64,000 nucleotides of DNA, from NCBI GenBank assembly GCA_904393115.1, contig CAJFMX010000011.1:1-64000 (forward strand), read 5' to 3'. The translations under genes and the position numbers were made by a program. The stretch comes from an uncultured Clostridia bacterium (GTDB lineage Bacteria > Bacillota > Clostridia > Christensenellales > UBA1750). The notes under the pieces were generated by a model. The model ran no database searches. It saw only the letters and a program-made list of their open reading frames with translations, and was not told where the DNA came from. Of this stretch, positions 50,232 to 59,498 are shown in pieces (the first letter of the stretch is position 1; each line of letters starts with the position of its first letter).

Positions 50232-50264
50232 AAACGCCTTGGGAAGCAGTTCCCAAGGCGTTTT
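50232..50264 (+). terminator. terminator of the tRNA operon
   Basis: AAACGCCTTGGGAA (50232-50245) and its complement (50250-50263), followed by a short T run. Confidence 0.9.
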
Positions 50265-50300
50265 CCGTATCTACCATTCCAAAAGGAGGTCCTCTCCCCC

Positions 50301-50762
50301 ATGCAGCGCATCTGTTTCGTGTGCACAGGCAACATCTGCCGCAGCCCGATGGCGGAATTCCTCTTCCGGGATCTGGCGCAGCGCGCCGGGCTCGGCGGCG
50401 CGTTTTCGGTCGCCTCCGCCGCGGTGAGCGACGAGGAGTGCGGCAACCCCGTCTACCCGCCGGCGCGCCGCATGCTCTCGGCGCACGGCATCGACTGCCG
50501 CGGCAAGACCGCAAGGCAGCTCCGGCCGCAGGACGCGGAGGCGTTCGACCTGTTCGTGGGCATGGACGATTCCAACCTGCGCGGGATGCGCCGCATCCTC
50601 GGCCCCGCGGCGCAGGGGCGCATCCACCTGCTGCTCGAGTACGCGGACCGGCCCGGCCAGGAGGTGGCGGACCCGTGGTACACCGGGGACTTCGCCGCCG
50701 CCTGGGCCGACATCGCCGCGGGCTGCGCGGGCCTGCTGCGCGCCCTCTCCCCGACCCGCTAA
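50301..50762 (+). CDS. low-molecular-weight protein tyrosine phosphatase
   Basis: 153-aa cytosolic phosphatase. The active-site loop CTGNICRS (C-x5-R-S) is at the N-terminus and the general-acid Asp is in VADPWYTGD near the C-terminus, both standard. It could dephosphorylate tyrosine or arginine on proteins. AAGGAGG lies upstream of the ATG with a somewhat long gap. Follows the tRNA operon but after its terminator. Confidence 0.95.
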   Translation: MQRICFVCTGNICRSPMAEFLFRDLAQRAGLGGAFSVASAAVSDEECGNPVYPPARRMLSAHGIDCRGKTARQLRPQDAEAFDLFVGMDDSNLRGMRRILGPAAQGRIHLLLEYADRPGQEVADPWYTGDFAAAWADIAAGCAGLLRALSPTR

Positions 50763-50767
50763 AGAAA

Positions 50768-50808
50768 CGCGCGCCCGAAGGCGAGTGCCCTCGGGCGCGT
50801 GTTTTTTT
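50768..50808. terminator. bidirectional terminator between phosphatase and protease
   Basis: CGCGCCCGA...TCGGGCGCG-type arms, followed on the + strand by seven T residues. It lies between convergent genes. Confidence 0.9.
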
Positions 50809-50816
50809 GGGGGGAG

Positions 50817-52055
50817 TTAGGCGGCGGCCTCCTCCGCCTCGATCATGGAGCGGAGCTGGGCCATGCCCTCGATGTACTGCACGTCGTTCTCCTCCGTGCG
50901 CAGGAGCGGGTTGGCGCGCAGCTCCTCGGGCTGCTCGACGACGATGTCGGGCGTGAGGCCCTCGCCGTTCCAGTTGCGGCCGAGCGGCGAGTAGGCGCGC
51001 ACGGTCGTCAGGTGCAGGCCGGAGCCGTCCGAGGAGACGGTGTAGGTGCTCTGGCCGATGGCCTTGCCAAAGGTGGTCGTGCCCATGACGGTGGCCACCT
51101 GGTAGTCCTGCAGGGCCGCGATGAGCACCTCCGAGGCGCTGGCGGTGTTCTCGTCGCAGAGCACGACGAGCGGCAGGCCGACCATGTAGGCGTTGGACTC
51201 ATACTCCTGGCGGTTGCCGTCGTGGTCCTCGGTGTAGAAGATCAGGCCCTCGGGCAGGAGCAGGTCCGCGATGGGCTGCAGGATGTTGTCCGCGCCGCCG
51301 CCGTTGCCGCGCAGGTCCAGGAGGATGCCCTTCATGTCGTTCTCCTGGCCGTACTGGATGGCCTCCTCAAAGGCGGTGTCCGCGTTTGTGGAGAAGGCGG
51401 AGAGCGTGATGCGCAGGATGCCGTCCTCGGTCATGTCGTACTCGACGTCCACGACCTCGACCTCGCGGCGCACCATGGGGAAGTCGATCTCCTCCTCGCC
51501 GCGCAGGACCGTCATGGTCAGCTCCGTGCCCGCCTCGCCGCGGACCAGGCTCGTCACCGCCGCGGTGTCCATGCTGCGGATGTCCTCGCCGTTGACGCCG
51601 ATGAGCTGGTCGCCCACCTGCATGCCGGCCTCGCTCGCGGGGCTGTCCGGATAGATGCGGGTCAGGATCATGGAGCCGTCCTCCGGGTCGGTGGTGAAGG
51701 TCGCGCCGACGCCGACGTAGCGGCCGGAATCGCTCTCCTGCAGGGAGGCCATGTCCTCGGGCGTGAGGTAGTAGGAATAGGGATCGCCCAGGAGCGCGAC
51801 CATGCCGTAGGCGGCGTTCTCGATGAGCTCCTCGGCGCTGACGTCGTCCACGTACGCGCTCTCGATGACGCTCATGAGGTTGGTCAGCTTGGAATACCGC
51901 TGCAGGGTCGCGTACTCCTCCTGCGAGATGACGACGGTTTCGCCCTGGTCCAGGCGCACGCTGGAGACGATCAGCAGCGTCGCGCCGGAGGCGATCAGGC
52001 CCGTCGCCAGGACCAGCACCAGCGTATAGATCAGGATGGGGAGTGCCTTTTTCAT
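50817..52055 (-). CDS. S41 family C-terminal processing peptidase (CtpA-like)
   Basis: 412-aa membrane-anchored serine protease. N-terminal anchor helix, PDZ domain (VGVGATF, IYPDSPASEAGMQVGDQLIGV), and a peptidase domain with the catalytic Ser in NTASASEVL and Lys in TTFGKAIGQ. It cleaves extracytoplasmic proteins from their C-terminus; in spore formers relatives act in sporulation signalling. Promoter at 52139-52167. Confidence 0.95.
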   Translation of the reverse strand: MKKALPILIYTLVLVLATGLIASGATLLIVSSVRLDQGETVVISQEEYATLQRYSKLTNLMSVIESAYVDDVSAEELIENAAYGMVALLGDPYSYYLTPEDMASLQESDSGRYVGVGATFTTDPEDGSMILTRIYPDSPASEAGMQVGDQLIGVNGEDIRSMDTAAVTSLVRGEAGTELTMTVLRGEEEIDFPMVRREVEVVDVEYDMTEDGILRITLSAFSTNADTAFEEAIQYGQENDMKGILLDLRGNGGGADNILQPIADLLLPEGLIFYTEDHDGNRQEYESNAYMVGLPLVVLCDENTASASEVLIAALQDYQVATVMGTTTFGKAIGQSTYTVSSDGSGLHLTTVRAYSPLGRNWNGEGLTPDIVVEQPEELRANPLLRTEENDVQYIEGMAQLRSMIEAEEAAA

Positions 52056-52138
52056 TCTCGTCTGTCCTCCGGGATGTGGTAGTGGTTTTTTGCAGATGCA
52101 AAAAAGGGAGGCGCGGCCGCGCTGCGGCTGCTCCCCCT

Positions 52139-52167
52139 ATTGTAAACCCTCGCAGGGGTTTTGTCCA
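52139..52167 (-). promoter_or_regulatory. promoter of the CtpA-like gene
   Basis: TGGACA (52162-52167), 17-base spacer, TACAAT (52139-52144) on the minus strand. Confidence 0.65.
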
Positions 52168-52199
52168 TCGAATCCTCGCGCATTTTTGCGCGGCGGGCT

Positions 52200-53267
52200 T
52201 TAGAGTGCGGGCTTCTGCCCCTCGCCCACGTGGCCGAGCATGCGCAGCATCTTGAAGGTGATCGCGTCGTCGAAGGCGCGCAGGTCCAGGCCCGTAGCCT
52301 TTTGGACCTTGTCCAGGCGGTAGACGAGCGTATTGCGGTGGATGTAGAGCTGGCGCGCGGCCTCGGAGACGTTCAGATGGCAGTCGAAGAACTTGTCGAT
52401 GGTCTGGACCATCTCCTCGTTGAACACGCGGGCGTTCTTCTTATTGAAGAGCATCTCGTAATAGCGGCGGGCGGTCTCCGGCGGAATCTCGCACATGAAG
52501 CGCTCGATCAGCAGCGAGCGGTAGCTGTAGACCTTCCCGCCCGGGCGGAAGGCGCGGCCGATCTCCAGGGCGCGCCGCGCCTCGTGCAGCGAGCGGTTCA
52601 TGCTCCCCAGGCTCATCTGGATCTCGCCGATGCCGGCCAGCAGCTTTGCTCCCGTCTCCTCCCCGACGGTCTCCATCACGGCCATGACCAGCTCGTTGAG
52701 CTCGTCGTACTGCGTGCTCTCCATCGCGCGCAGGAGCACCGTGCTGTTGCGGCCGATGCGCACGATGAGGTCGTTCACGGAGCTGGAGAAGACCTCGCGC
52801 AGGGTCGAGGCGACGTCCTTGGCGTCCCCTTCGCTCTGGAAGAGCACGGCGCAGCGCTGGCGGTCCATCTCCAGGCCGTGCTCCAGGGCGAGGGTCTCCA
52901 GCTCCGTGCCGTCCAGGCCGTCCAGCAGCACGCGGCGCAGGACCTCGTCGCGGTCCATGTCCCGGTCGATGGACCGGGCGAGCGTGGAGAGCAGCGCGCC
53001 GGCGAGCTGCAGGATCTCCTGCCCGCCCGCAAGGTAGAGCGGAAGGCCCACGACCAGGCCCTTGAGGTTTGGCAGCCGCAGAAAGCGCATGGAGCCAAAG
53101 ACCGCCATGTCCTCCTCCCAGGGGAGGGTCGGGATCTCCTCCTCGCGGATCTCGCGCGGGGAGGCGGGATAGACCTGTTCCCCCCCGGCGGTGTAGACGG
53201 TGACCGGCAGGTTGACCCCGGCCAGCGCCCTGTCGATCTGCTCGTAGAAGCGCTTGTCGATTCTCAT
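52200..53267 (-). CDS. PucR/CdaR-type transcriptional regulator
   Basis: About 355 aa. The C-terminal helix-turn-helix is clear (LNVSEAARQLYIHRNTLVYRLDKVQ), the form found in PucR/CdaR regulators of sugar-acid and purine use. The N-terminal part is a sensor-like region. Start uncertain: ATG 53279 has GGAGG only one base away, while ATG 53267 follows AAGGG by four; the latter is used. It lies downstream of the MsmK-type ATPase gene and could control sugar uptake. Confidence 0.88.
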   Translation of the reverse strand: MRIDKRFYEQIDRALAGVNLPVTVYTAGGEQVYPASPREIREEEIPTLPWEEDMAVFGSMRFLRLPNLKGLVVGLPLYLAGGQEILQLAGALLSTLARSIDRDMDRDEVLRRVLLDGLDGTELETLALEHGLEMDRQRCAVLFQSEGDAKDVASTLREVFSSSVNDLIVRIGRNSTVLLRAMESTQYDELNELVMAVMETVGEETGAKLLAGIGEIQMSLGSMNRSLHEARRALEIGRAFRPGGKVYSYRSLLIERFMCEIPPETARRYYEMLFNKKNARVFNEEMVQTIDKFFDCHLNVSEAARQLYIHRNTLVYRLDKVQKATGLDLRAFDDAITFKMLRMLGHVGEGQKPAL

Positions 53268-53306
53268 GTTTCCCTTCATTCCTCCTCTCTTTTTTGCGGA
53301 GCCGGG

Positions 53307-53344
53307 AAAAAAGAAGTCGCCATGACAGGTTCTGCCATGGCGAC
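53307..53344 (-). terminator. terminator of the MsmK-type gene
   Basis: GTCGCCATG (53316-53324) and CATGGCGAC (53336-53344), then T residues on the minus strand. Confidence 0.9.
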
Positions 53345-53363
53345 GAAAGCTCTGCGTTAAGCC

Positions 53364-54485
53364 TTATCGGTTCAGGATCGTAGCCTCGGTGTCCACGTCG
53401 AAGAAGTGCAGGCGGTTGGCGTCCAGCGCGATCTTGATCTTGTCGCCGGCACGGGAGGTGGAGCGAGCGTCAACGCGGGCGATGAAGCTGATGCCGGTGT
53501 CGACGGTCTTGAGGTAGAGGTAGGTCTCGGAGCCCATCAGCTCGACGACCTCGACGTCCGCGTCGATGATGGAGTCGGGAGAATTCTGCAGGAAGAGCTC
53601 TTCGTCGTGCAGGTTCTCGGGACGGATGCCCATCTTGACGGTCTTGCCGACGTAGGAGGGATCGGTCAGCTTCTTGATCTTGCCCTCGGGGACCTTGATC
53701 TCGTTCTGGCCGAAGACCGCGTACACGTCGTTGCCGCGGCGCTCGAGCTTGACGTCGAAGAAGTTCATCTGCGGGGAGCCGATGAAGCCGGCGACGAACA
53801 GGTTGCTCGGGTAGTCGAACACGTTCTGCGGGGTGTCGACCTGCTGGATGAAGCCGTCCTTCATGACGACGATGCGGGTGCCCATGGTCAGAGCCTCGGT
53901 CTGGTCGTGGGTAACGTAGATGAAGGTGGTCTGCAGGCGATGGTGCAGCTTGGTGATCTCGGTGCGCATCTGCACGCGGAGCTTGGCGTCCAGGTTGGAC
54001 AGCGGTTCGTCCATCAGGAAGACCTTCGGCTCGCGGACGATGGCGCGGCCCAGGGCGACGCGCTGGCGCTGGCCGCCGGAGAGCGCCTTCGGCTTACGGG
54101 TGAGCAGGTGCTCGATGTCCAGGATCTTGGCCGCTTCCTTGACGCGGCGGTCGATCTCCGCCTTGGGGGTCTTGCGCAGCTTCAGACCAAAGGCCATGTT
54201 GTCGTAGATGGTCATGTGGGGATACAGAGCGTAGTTCTGGAAAACCATCGCGATGTCGCGATCCTTGGGTGCAACATCGTTGACCAGCTTGTCGCCGATG
54301 TAGAGCTCGCCGTCGGAAATCTCTTCCAGGCCGGCGACCATGCGCAGCGTGGTGGACTTACCGCAACCAGAAGGTCCGACCAGAACGATGAACTCCTTGT
54401 CCTCGATGTCCAGCGTGAAGTCAGAAACTGCGGTGACTCCGCCGGCATAGATCTTATAGATGTGCTGCAAGGATAGGCTTGCCAT
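53364..54485 (-). CDS. carbohydrate ABC importer ATP-binding protein (MsmK/UgpC-like)
   Basis: 373-aa ATPase of the CUT1 sugar importers: Walker [10 protein letters not shown], signature LSGGQRQR, Walker [14 protein letters not shown]-loop VTHDQTEA, and a C-terminal regulatory OB-type region ([12 protein letters not shown]). It stands without permease or binding-protein genes, so like MsmK it may serve several sugar importers encoded elsewhere. Base usage is a little less GC-rich than its neighbours, as for a highly expressed gene. Promoter with palindromes at 54531-54572. Confidence 0.95.
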   Translation of the reverse strand: MASLSLQHIYKIYAGGVTAVSDFTLDIEDKEFIVLVGPSGCGKSTTLRMVAGLEEISDGELYIGDKLVNDVAPKDRDIAMVFQNYALYPHMTIYDNMAFGLKLRKTPKAEIDRRVKEAAKILDIEHLLTRKPKALSGGQRQRVALGRAIVREPKVFLMDEPLSNLDAKLRVQMRTEITKLHHRLQTTFIYVTHDQTEALTMGTRIVVMKDGFIQQVDTPQNVFDYPSNLFVAGFIGSPQMNFFDVKLERRGNDVYAVFGQNEIKVPEGKIKKLTDPSYVGKTVKMGIRPENLHDEELFLQNSPDSIIDADVEVVELMGSETYLYLKTVDTGISFIARVDARSTSRAGDKIKIALDANRLHFFDVDTEATILNR

Positions 54486-54530
54486 AGTGAACTACCTCCT
54501 ACTTTTTGAATGCCTTTTCGATTCGGCTTC

Positions 54531-54572
54531 GGTTTCACTGAAACCATTATATATGTTATGATTAAATTAATC
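54531..54572 (-). promoter_or_regulatory. promoter and candidate operators of the MsmK-type gene
   Basis: -10 TATAAT (54546-54551, minus). Immediately downstream is the perfect palindrome GGTTTCA-C-TGAAACC (54531-54545), placed where a repressor would block transcription; a second palindrome GATTAA-A-TTAATC (54560-54572) overlaps the -35 area. Confidence 0.65.
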
Positions 54573-54680
54573 TACTGATTTTTTGCACAAAATTGCATGA
54601 GGTTTTTTTTGCATCACAGCCGGAAAATTTCACGAAAGCCCACGATGCGGTACATTCATTTCCTTTTTGTTACATCTCTG

Positions 54681-55841
54681 TTACATCTGTCGCATTGCGG
54701 TCACCGGAGAGACCGCCGCGGCCCGCATCGCGGGGTATACGCCGCACACCGCGCCGACCAGGCACGAGAAGGCGACCGAGCACAATACCACCCAGGGCAC
54801 CGGGAAGGCCGCAATGCCGATGACCCTTTCCCCGAGGTCCGTCAGCACAAACCCGAGCGCCAGGCCGCCCAGCGCCCCGAGGGTTCCGTAGCAGGCGGCC
54901 TCGCAGACGAATTGCAGGAAGATCTCCCTGTCGCGCGCGCCCAGGGCCTTGCGGATGCCGATCTCGCCCCTGCGCTCGCGCACGCCGGTGAGCAGCACGT
55001 TCATCACGCCCACGCCGCCCGTGAGCATGCAGATGACCCCCACGACCGCCAGCACCGTGGAGACGATGCGCAGAATCCGCTCGGCCGACTCGATCTGCTC
55101 GGCCATGGAGGAGACGGTGAACTCGTCCCCGGCGGCGTGCACCGGGCGCAGGGCGGCCTTGGCCTCCGCCGCCGCGGCGCCGACGGACTTGTTCCCCACC
55201 CGCACGATGATCTCGCTCATCCCCTCGTCCCCGGCCGTGAGCGCATAGGCGGACAGCGGCAGGTAGATCTTGGGCTTGCTGTCGGAGACGACGTACTCCG
55301 AGCGGTTGGCCGCCAGCACCCCCACGACCGTGTAGCGCGTCGTGCCGACGGTCACCTTCTGGCCGATGCAGTCCGCGCTGCCGAAGAGCTCCCCGGCGAC
55401 GGCGTCCTCCAGCACGGCGGCGCGCAGCACGTTCTCCTCGTCCTCCGCGCGCAGAAAGCGCCCGCGCGCGAGCGTCAGGTTCTCGATCTGCGCGTAGTCC
55501 GCGGTCGTGGCGACCACGGCGCAGGCCATGGCGCGCGTCCCGTTTTTGGCCTGCAGGGCGGCGTAGCGCACGGGCGCGACGGCCTGGCCCACCGCCTGCA
55601 GGGCGCGCACGTCGTCCTCGTCCATGGGCAGGGCGTTGCCGGCCTTCGCCTCGACCCAGATGCGGTCCACGCCGAAGCGGTTCATCTCCCCGCGCACCTC
55701 CTGCACCGCGGCGATGCCCAGGGAGCCGATGGCGATGCACGCCCCCACCCCGATGGACAGCCCCAGCACCGTCAGGAACGCGCGCGTGCGGTTCTCCCGC
55801 AGGGAGGAAAGGGCCGTGCGCACCACGTCCGCGGCCCTCAC
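54681..55841 (-). CDS. MacB-like ABC permease
   Basis: 386-aa permease of the FtsX/MacB class: an N-terminal membrane helix (TFLTVLGLSIGVGACIAIGS), a large extracytoplasmic domain, and three C-terminal helices with ERRGEIGIRKALGA before the last pair. It has no fused ATPase domain, and no ATPase gene lies beside it. GTG 55841 overlaps the adaptor stop. Expected to export peptides or small molecules with the adaptor upstream, if an ATPase is supplied from elsewhere. Confidence 0.92.
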   Translation of the reverse strand: MRAADVVRTALSSLRENRTRAFLTVLGLSIGVGACIAIGSLGIAAVQEVRGEMNRFGVDRIWVEAKAGNALPMDEDDVRALQAVGQAVAPVRYAALQAKNGTRAMACAVVATTADYAQIENLTLARGRFLRAEDEENVLRAAVLEDAVAGELFGSADCIGQKVTVGTTRYTVVGVLAANRSEYVVSDSKPKIYLPLSAYALTAGDEGMSEIIVRVGNKSVGAAAAEAKAALRPVHAAGDEFTVSSMAEQIESAERILRIVSTVLAVVGVICMLTGGVGVMNVLLTGVRERRGEIGIRKALGARDREIFLQFVCEAACYGTLGALGGLALGFVLTDLGERVIGIAAFPVPWVVLCSVAFSCLVGAVCGVYPAMRAAAVSPVTAMRQM

Positions 55842-56698
55842 GCTTCCGCCTCCCCGAGGATGACCTGCGTGCCCACCGGCGGCCCGGACAGGAGCTGCAC
55901 GTAGAGCGCGTCGCACAGGCCCGTGGTCACCGGCACGCAGACCGCGCCCTGCTCCGTCAGGCACCGGATCGTGCCGTCGCCCTGCACGGCCTGCAGGGGC
56001 ACGCTGGGGCCGCTCGCTTCTTCCAACAGGAGCGAAACCTCCACCTGCATCCCCGCCTCCAGCGCGGCAAGGCCGCCGCCCTCCAGGCGCAGGGCGTACT
56101 GCGCCGCCGCGCCCGGCGCGGCATCGATCGCGGAAATGCGGGCAGAATAGGTGCGGCCGCTGCGCGCGACCTCCGCCGCCATGTCCAGGGCCACGTCCTC
56201 CCGCAGGCTCTCCGGCAGCAGGGCGGTGACCGCCTTTTCGGCGGAGACCACGCGCCCCACCTCCGCGCCGGCAAGGACGCTCTTTCCCACCTGCGCCGAG
56301 AAGCTCTGCAGAATCCCGTCCTCCGGTGCGGTGATTGTGCACAGCGCCAGCGCCGCCTCGGCCGTCTCGGCCGTCTCGCCCGGCTCGCCCTGGGCAGCCG
56401 ACCCGGCCCGGGTGCGCAGGAGCAGCGCGAGCTCGCCCGCGGCCGGCTCGATCTCCAGCAGCGCCTGCCCGGCGATCACGCGGTCGCCCTCCTGTGCGAA
56501 GACGCGCGCGACCGTGCCCGAGAGCGCGGGCGCAACGACGTGCGTTTGCGCATAGTCCACGCTGCCCACGATCTCGATCTCCTCAGCGATGTCCCGCACC
56601 TCCACCGCCGTGAGCTCGTATTCCGGCTCCCGCTCCGCCGTAAAGACCAGCCCTGCGCACAGCGCGAGCGCCGCAAGGATCATCAACCCCATTTTCAT
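55838..56698 (-). CDS. HlyD/MacA-like membrane-fusion (adaptor) protein
   Basis: 286 aa. N-terminal membrane anchor, then a biotinyl-lipoyl-like half (GTVARVFAQEGDRVIAGQALLEI and ITAPEDGILQSFSAQVGKSV) typical of periplasmic adaptor proteins. In a Gram-positive cell it sits outside the membrane and works with the MacB-like permease encoded next, to which it is coupled by a four-base overlap. Confidence 0.9.
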   Translation of the reverse strand: MKMGLMILAALALCAGLVFTAEREPEYELTAVEVRDIAEEIEIVGSVDYAQTHVVAPALSGTVARVFAQEGDRVIAGQALLEIEPAAGELALLLRTRAGSAAQGEPGETAETAEAALALCTITAPEDGILQSFSAQVGKSVLAGAEVGRVVSAEKAVTALLPESLREDVALDMAAEVARSGRTYSARISAIDAAPGAAAQYALRLEGGGLAALEAGMQVEVSLLLEEASGPSVPLQAVQGDGTIRCLTEQGAVCVPVTTGLCDALYVQLLSGPPVGTQVILGEAEA

Positions 56699-56777
56699 AC
56701 CGCACCCCCCATTCTGTCAAGCACCTGTATTTTGCGCCGCCGGGGTGCGGTTCATGCCGGTTTGCTGCCGCAAAGAT

Positions 56778-56807
56778 TTTACAACGGCGCGCCTTCTGTG
56801 GTATCAT
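56778..56807 (+). promoter_or_regulatory. promoter of the lipase-like gene
   Basis: TTTACA (56778-56783), 18-base spacer, TATCAT (56802-56807). Confidence 0.6.
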
Positions 56808-56895
56808 GGAAAAAAGGAAGGCGCGCAAAGGGGGCGCTGCGCCCCGTCCCCTCCGAATATAAGGAAGGGAGTCCGCGCGCAAAGGGGGGAAATTC

Positions 56896-57864
56896 ATGCA
56901 GCCCATTGTCCTTCCGGACGAAACCCGGTATGCGGAGCAGATGCGCTCCGAGGTTCTGCCGGCCCTTGCGGCGTGCAGCCAACGCATTCCCTGCACGGGC
57001 GAGGGCGGCGCGGCGCTCAACGTGCGCCTCTACGCGCCCGCGGGCGCGCAGCGCAGCATCGTGCTCAGCCACGGCTTCTGCGAGAGCGAGGAAAAGCTCC
57101 GGGAGCTGAGCTGGCTCTTCCTGCAGCAGGGGTACGCGGTCCTGGCCTATGACCACCGCGGCCACGGCTTCTCCGCGCGGGAGGTCGCGGACCCGTCCGT
57201 CGTACACGTGCAGGACTTTGACGACTATGTGCGCGACCTCGCCCGCGTGGTCGAGGCGGCGCGCCCGCACCTGCCGCCGGGCCGGCCCGCGCTGTTCGGC
57301 CACTCGATGGGCGGCGGCATCGCGGCGCGGGCGCTGGAGCTCTACCCGGACCTGTTCTGCCGCTGCGTGCTGCACGCGCCGATGATCCGGGTCAACACGC
57401 ACGGCGTGCCGGACCCCTTGGCCAAGGCGATCGCGCGCTTCTTCGTGGCGATCGGCCGGGGCGGCCGCCTCTTCTTCGCGCAGAAGCCCTACGCGCCCGG
57501 CGAGCGCTTCGAGGACGCCTGCTGCACGAGCCCGGCGCGCTTCACCTACTACGCGGACCTGCGGCGCGAGACGCCCGCCCTGCGCACAAACGGGTCGAGC
57601 TACCGCTGGATTCTGGAGGCGCTGCGCAGCGGGGACCGCCTGCTGCAGCCGGAGAACCTGGCGCGCATCCGCACGCCCGCGCTCGTGATCCGCGCGGAGC
57701 TGGACGACCTGGTCCGCCCGGACGGGCAGGACGCCTTTGTGCGCGGCGTCCCCTGCGCGCGCCTGGTCACGATCCGGGGCGTCAAGCACGAGATCTACCG
57801 CTCGAAAAACGACCAGCTCCTCCCCTACCTGGAGACGATCTTCCGCTTCCTGGAGGAGGAATAA
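56896..57864 (+). CDS. alpha/beta hydrolase, monoacylglycerol lipase-like
   Basis: 322-aa serine hydrolase of the lysophospholipase/monoglyceride lipase group. Motifs: oxyanion HGFCES, YDHRGHGFS, nucleophile in FGHSMGGG, acid in RAELDDLV and His in GVKHEIY. No signal peptide, so cytosolic. Divergent from the adaptor/permease pair. Substrate most likely a lipid ester. Confidence 0.92.
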   Translation: MQPIVLPDETRYAEQMRSEVLPALAACSQRIPCTGEGGAALNVRLYAPAGAQRSIVLSHGFCESEEKLRELSWLFLQQGYAVLAYDHRGHGFSAREVADPSVVHVQDFDDYVRDLARVVEAARPHLPPGRPALFGHSMGGGIAARALELYPDLFCRCVLHAPMIRVNTHGVPDPLAKAIARFFVAIGRGGRLFFAQKPYAPGERFEDACCTSPARFTYYADLRRETPALRTNGSSYRWILEALRSGDRLLQPENLARIRTPALVIRAELDDLVRPDGQDAFVRGVPCARLVTIRGVKHEIYRSKNDQLLPYLETIFRFLEEE

Positions 57865-57869
57865 GGGGC

Positions 57870-57903
57870 AAAAAAAAGGGGGGACGCCGTCCCCCCTTTT
57901 TTT
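57870..57903. terminator. bidirectional terminator between lipase and ABC-2 genes
   Basis: AAAAAGGGGGGACG and its complement, followed by T residues; A-rich on the other side, so it works on both strands. Confidence 0.92.
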
Positions 57904-57904
57904 C

Positions 57905-58699
57905 TCAGCTCCCGCTGGAGCGGTAGTGCCGCACGCCCGCGCGCCAGGCCAGCGCGCCGAGCGCCAGGAACGCGGCGCCCGCCAGGGGCGCAAGGTAGGC
58001 GCTCCACGCGGGGAAGGGCAGATCCTTCCCAAAGAGCACGGCGCTGGGCAGGTAGTTCAGGCACCCCAGCGGAACGACATAGAGGAGGAAGTTCCGCAGC
58101 CAGGCCTGGTAGATGTCCAGCGGATAGGCGACGGCCTGGAGGCCGCCATAGGTCAGGATGTTGAAGACCTCCAGCGACTCCAGCGTCCAGAAGCAGGCCG
58201 CCGCCTGCAGGAACAGCACCCCCAGAAAGAGCATCGTCCCGCCGATCACGCACGCGGCCAGCAGCAGCCCCTGCCCCAGCCCCAGGGGCTCGGGCAGCCC
58301 CGCAAGGCCCAGCGCGAGGACCGCCGCCCCCTGCAGCAGGCGCCCCACGCGCGAGATCTCCATGCGCGAAGCGAGGACCTGAAAGAGCGTGCCGCGCGGC
58401 CGCAGGAGCACCCGGTCGAAGTTCCCTTCGCGGATGGTCCGCGCGAACTCGTCAAACCCGCGCCCGATGCCCTCGGCCAGGGCAAAGGACAGGTTGACGA
58501 TGCCGTAGAGCACCGCGACCTCGTACAGGCTCCAGCCCTGCAGCGCGCCAAAGGACGAGAACAGCGCCGCAATCCCCAGGAAATCCACGCACGAGGCGAG
58601 GAAGTTGCCCAGCGTCTGCATCGCGAACGACGCGCGATACTGCATCTGCGAGCGCACGTCGGACAGGGCCAGCACAAAATAGGTTCGGATCGCTTGCAT
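57905..58699 (-). CDS. ABC-2 type exporter permease (second)
   Basis: 264-aa membrane protein with six predicted helices, of the ABC-2/DUF990 type (MQYRASFAMQTLGNFLASCVDFLG, FDEFARTIREGNFDRVLLRPRGTLFQ). It follows the first permease by four bases. The two permeases and the ATPase make one exporter, as in families with paired half-size permeases. Substrate unknown. Confidence 0.9.
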   Translation of the reverse strand: MQAIRTYFVLALSDVRSQMQYRASFAMQTLGNFLASCVDFLGIAALFSSFGALQGWSLYEVAVLYGIVNLSFALAEGIGRGFDEFARTIREGNFDRVLLRPRGTLFQVLASRMEISRVGRLLQGAAVLALGLAGLPEPLGLGQGLLLAACVIGGTMLFLGVLFLQAAACFWTLESLEVFNILTYGGLQAVAYPLDIYQAWLRNFLLYVVPLGCLNYLPSAVLFGKDLPFPAWSAYLAPLAGAAFLALGALAWRAGVRHYRSSGS

Positions 58700-58703
58700 C
58701 GTC

Positions 58704-59498
58704 TCAACCTCCCTGCACCATGCACTTGCGCGCGCCCGCGCCCACGACCGCGCGCCCCAGCGCCGCCAGCACAACCAGCCAGAAGAGCTGCAGCCCCACG
58801 ACCTGCAGCGCCGCGCCCACGTCCACCGCGCCGATCAGGATGCGCAGCGGCGCGTCCAGCATGGAGGCGAAGGGCAGCAGGCGCAGCGCCTCCCGCAGCC
58901 CGGCGGGCAGCAGGCCCAGCGGCAGGATGTTCCCCGCCAGGAACGACCCGATCATGGGCAGGAACCGGTTGATCCCCTGGCCGGAGACGGTCCAGAAGTA
59001 GGTCCCGGTCAGGATCGTGGTCATCGCCGCGGAGACGAGCATCCCCAGCAGGAGCGACAGCGCGCCCAGCGGCAGCATCGGCAGCGCCAGGCGCAGCCGG
59101 AAGTCCCCCGGCAGCAGCAGCGCGGCGAGGAGCACCAGCGGCAGGTTGATCAGCAGCGGCGCCGTGCGCAGGGACATGGCCCTGCCATACCACATGGAGA
59201 AGAGGTCGCGCGGCCGGACCAGCTCAAAGGCGATGCGCCCGTCGCGCATCATGGCGTCGATGTCCCGCAGGCCGGACCAGGGCATCATGCGGTAGGTCCC
59301 CTGGCTGAGCCAGACATAGCCCACGGTCTGCGCGAGCGTCAGGTCCCCCTGGCCCGATCCGCCCGCGTAAAACGCCTGGTAGACCGACGCATAGAGGAAG
59401 CCGAACGCAAGCTGCGTCGCCACGCCCGCCAGCGCCGCCGAGCGGTACTGCATCTGCTGGCGCAGCGCCGTGCGCGCCAGCGCGAGGAAGGCCCTCAT
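58704..59498 (-). CDS. ABC-2 type exporter permease (first)
   Basis: 264-aa membrane protein with the same layout as its neighbour (QQMQYRSAALAGVATQLAFGFLY, FELVRPRDLFSMWYGRAMSLR). ATG 59498 overlaps the ATPase stop by three bases. The similarity to the second permease suggests an old duplication. Confidence 0.9.
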   Translation of the reverse strand: MRAFLALARTALRQQMQYRSAALAGVATQLAFGFLYASVYQAFYAGGSGQGDLTLAQTVGYVWLSQGTYRMMPWSGLRDIDAMMRDGRIAFELVRPRDLFSMWYGRAMSLRTAPLLINLPLVLLAALLLPGDFRLRLALPMLPLGALSLLLGMLVSAAMTTILTGTYFWTVSGQGINRFLPMIGSFLAGNILPLGLLPAGLREALRLLPFASMLDAPLRILIGAVDVGAALQVVGLQLFWLVVLAALGRAVVGAGARKCMVQGG

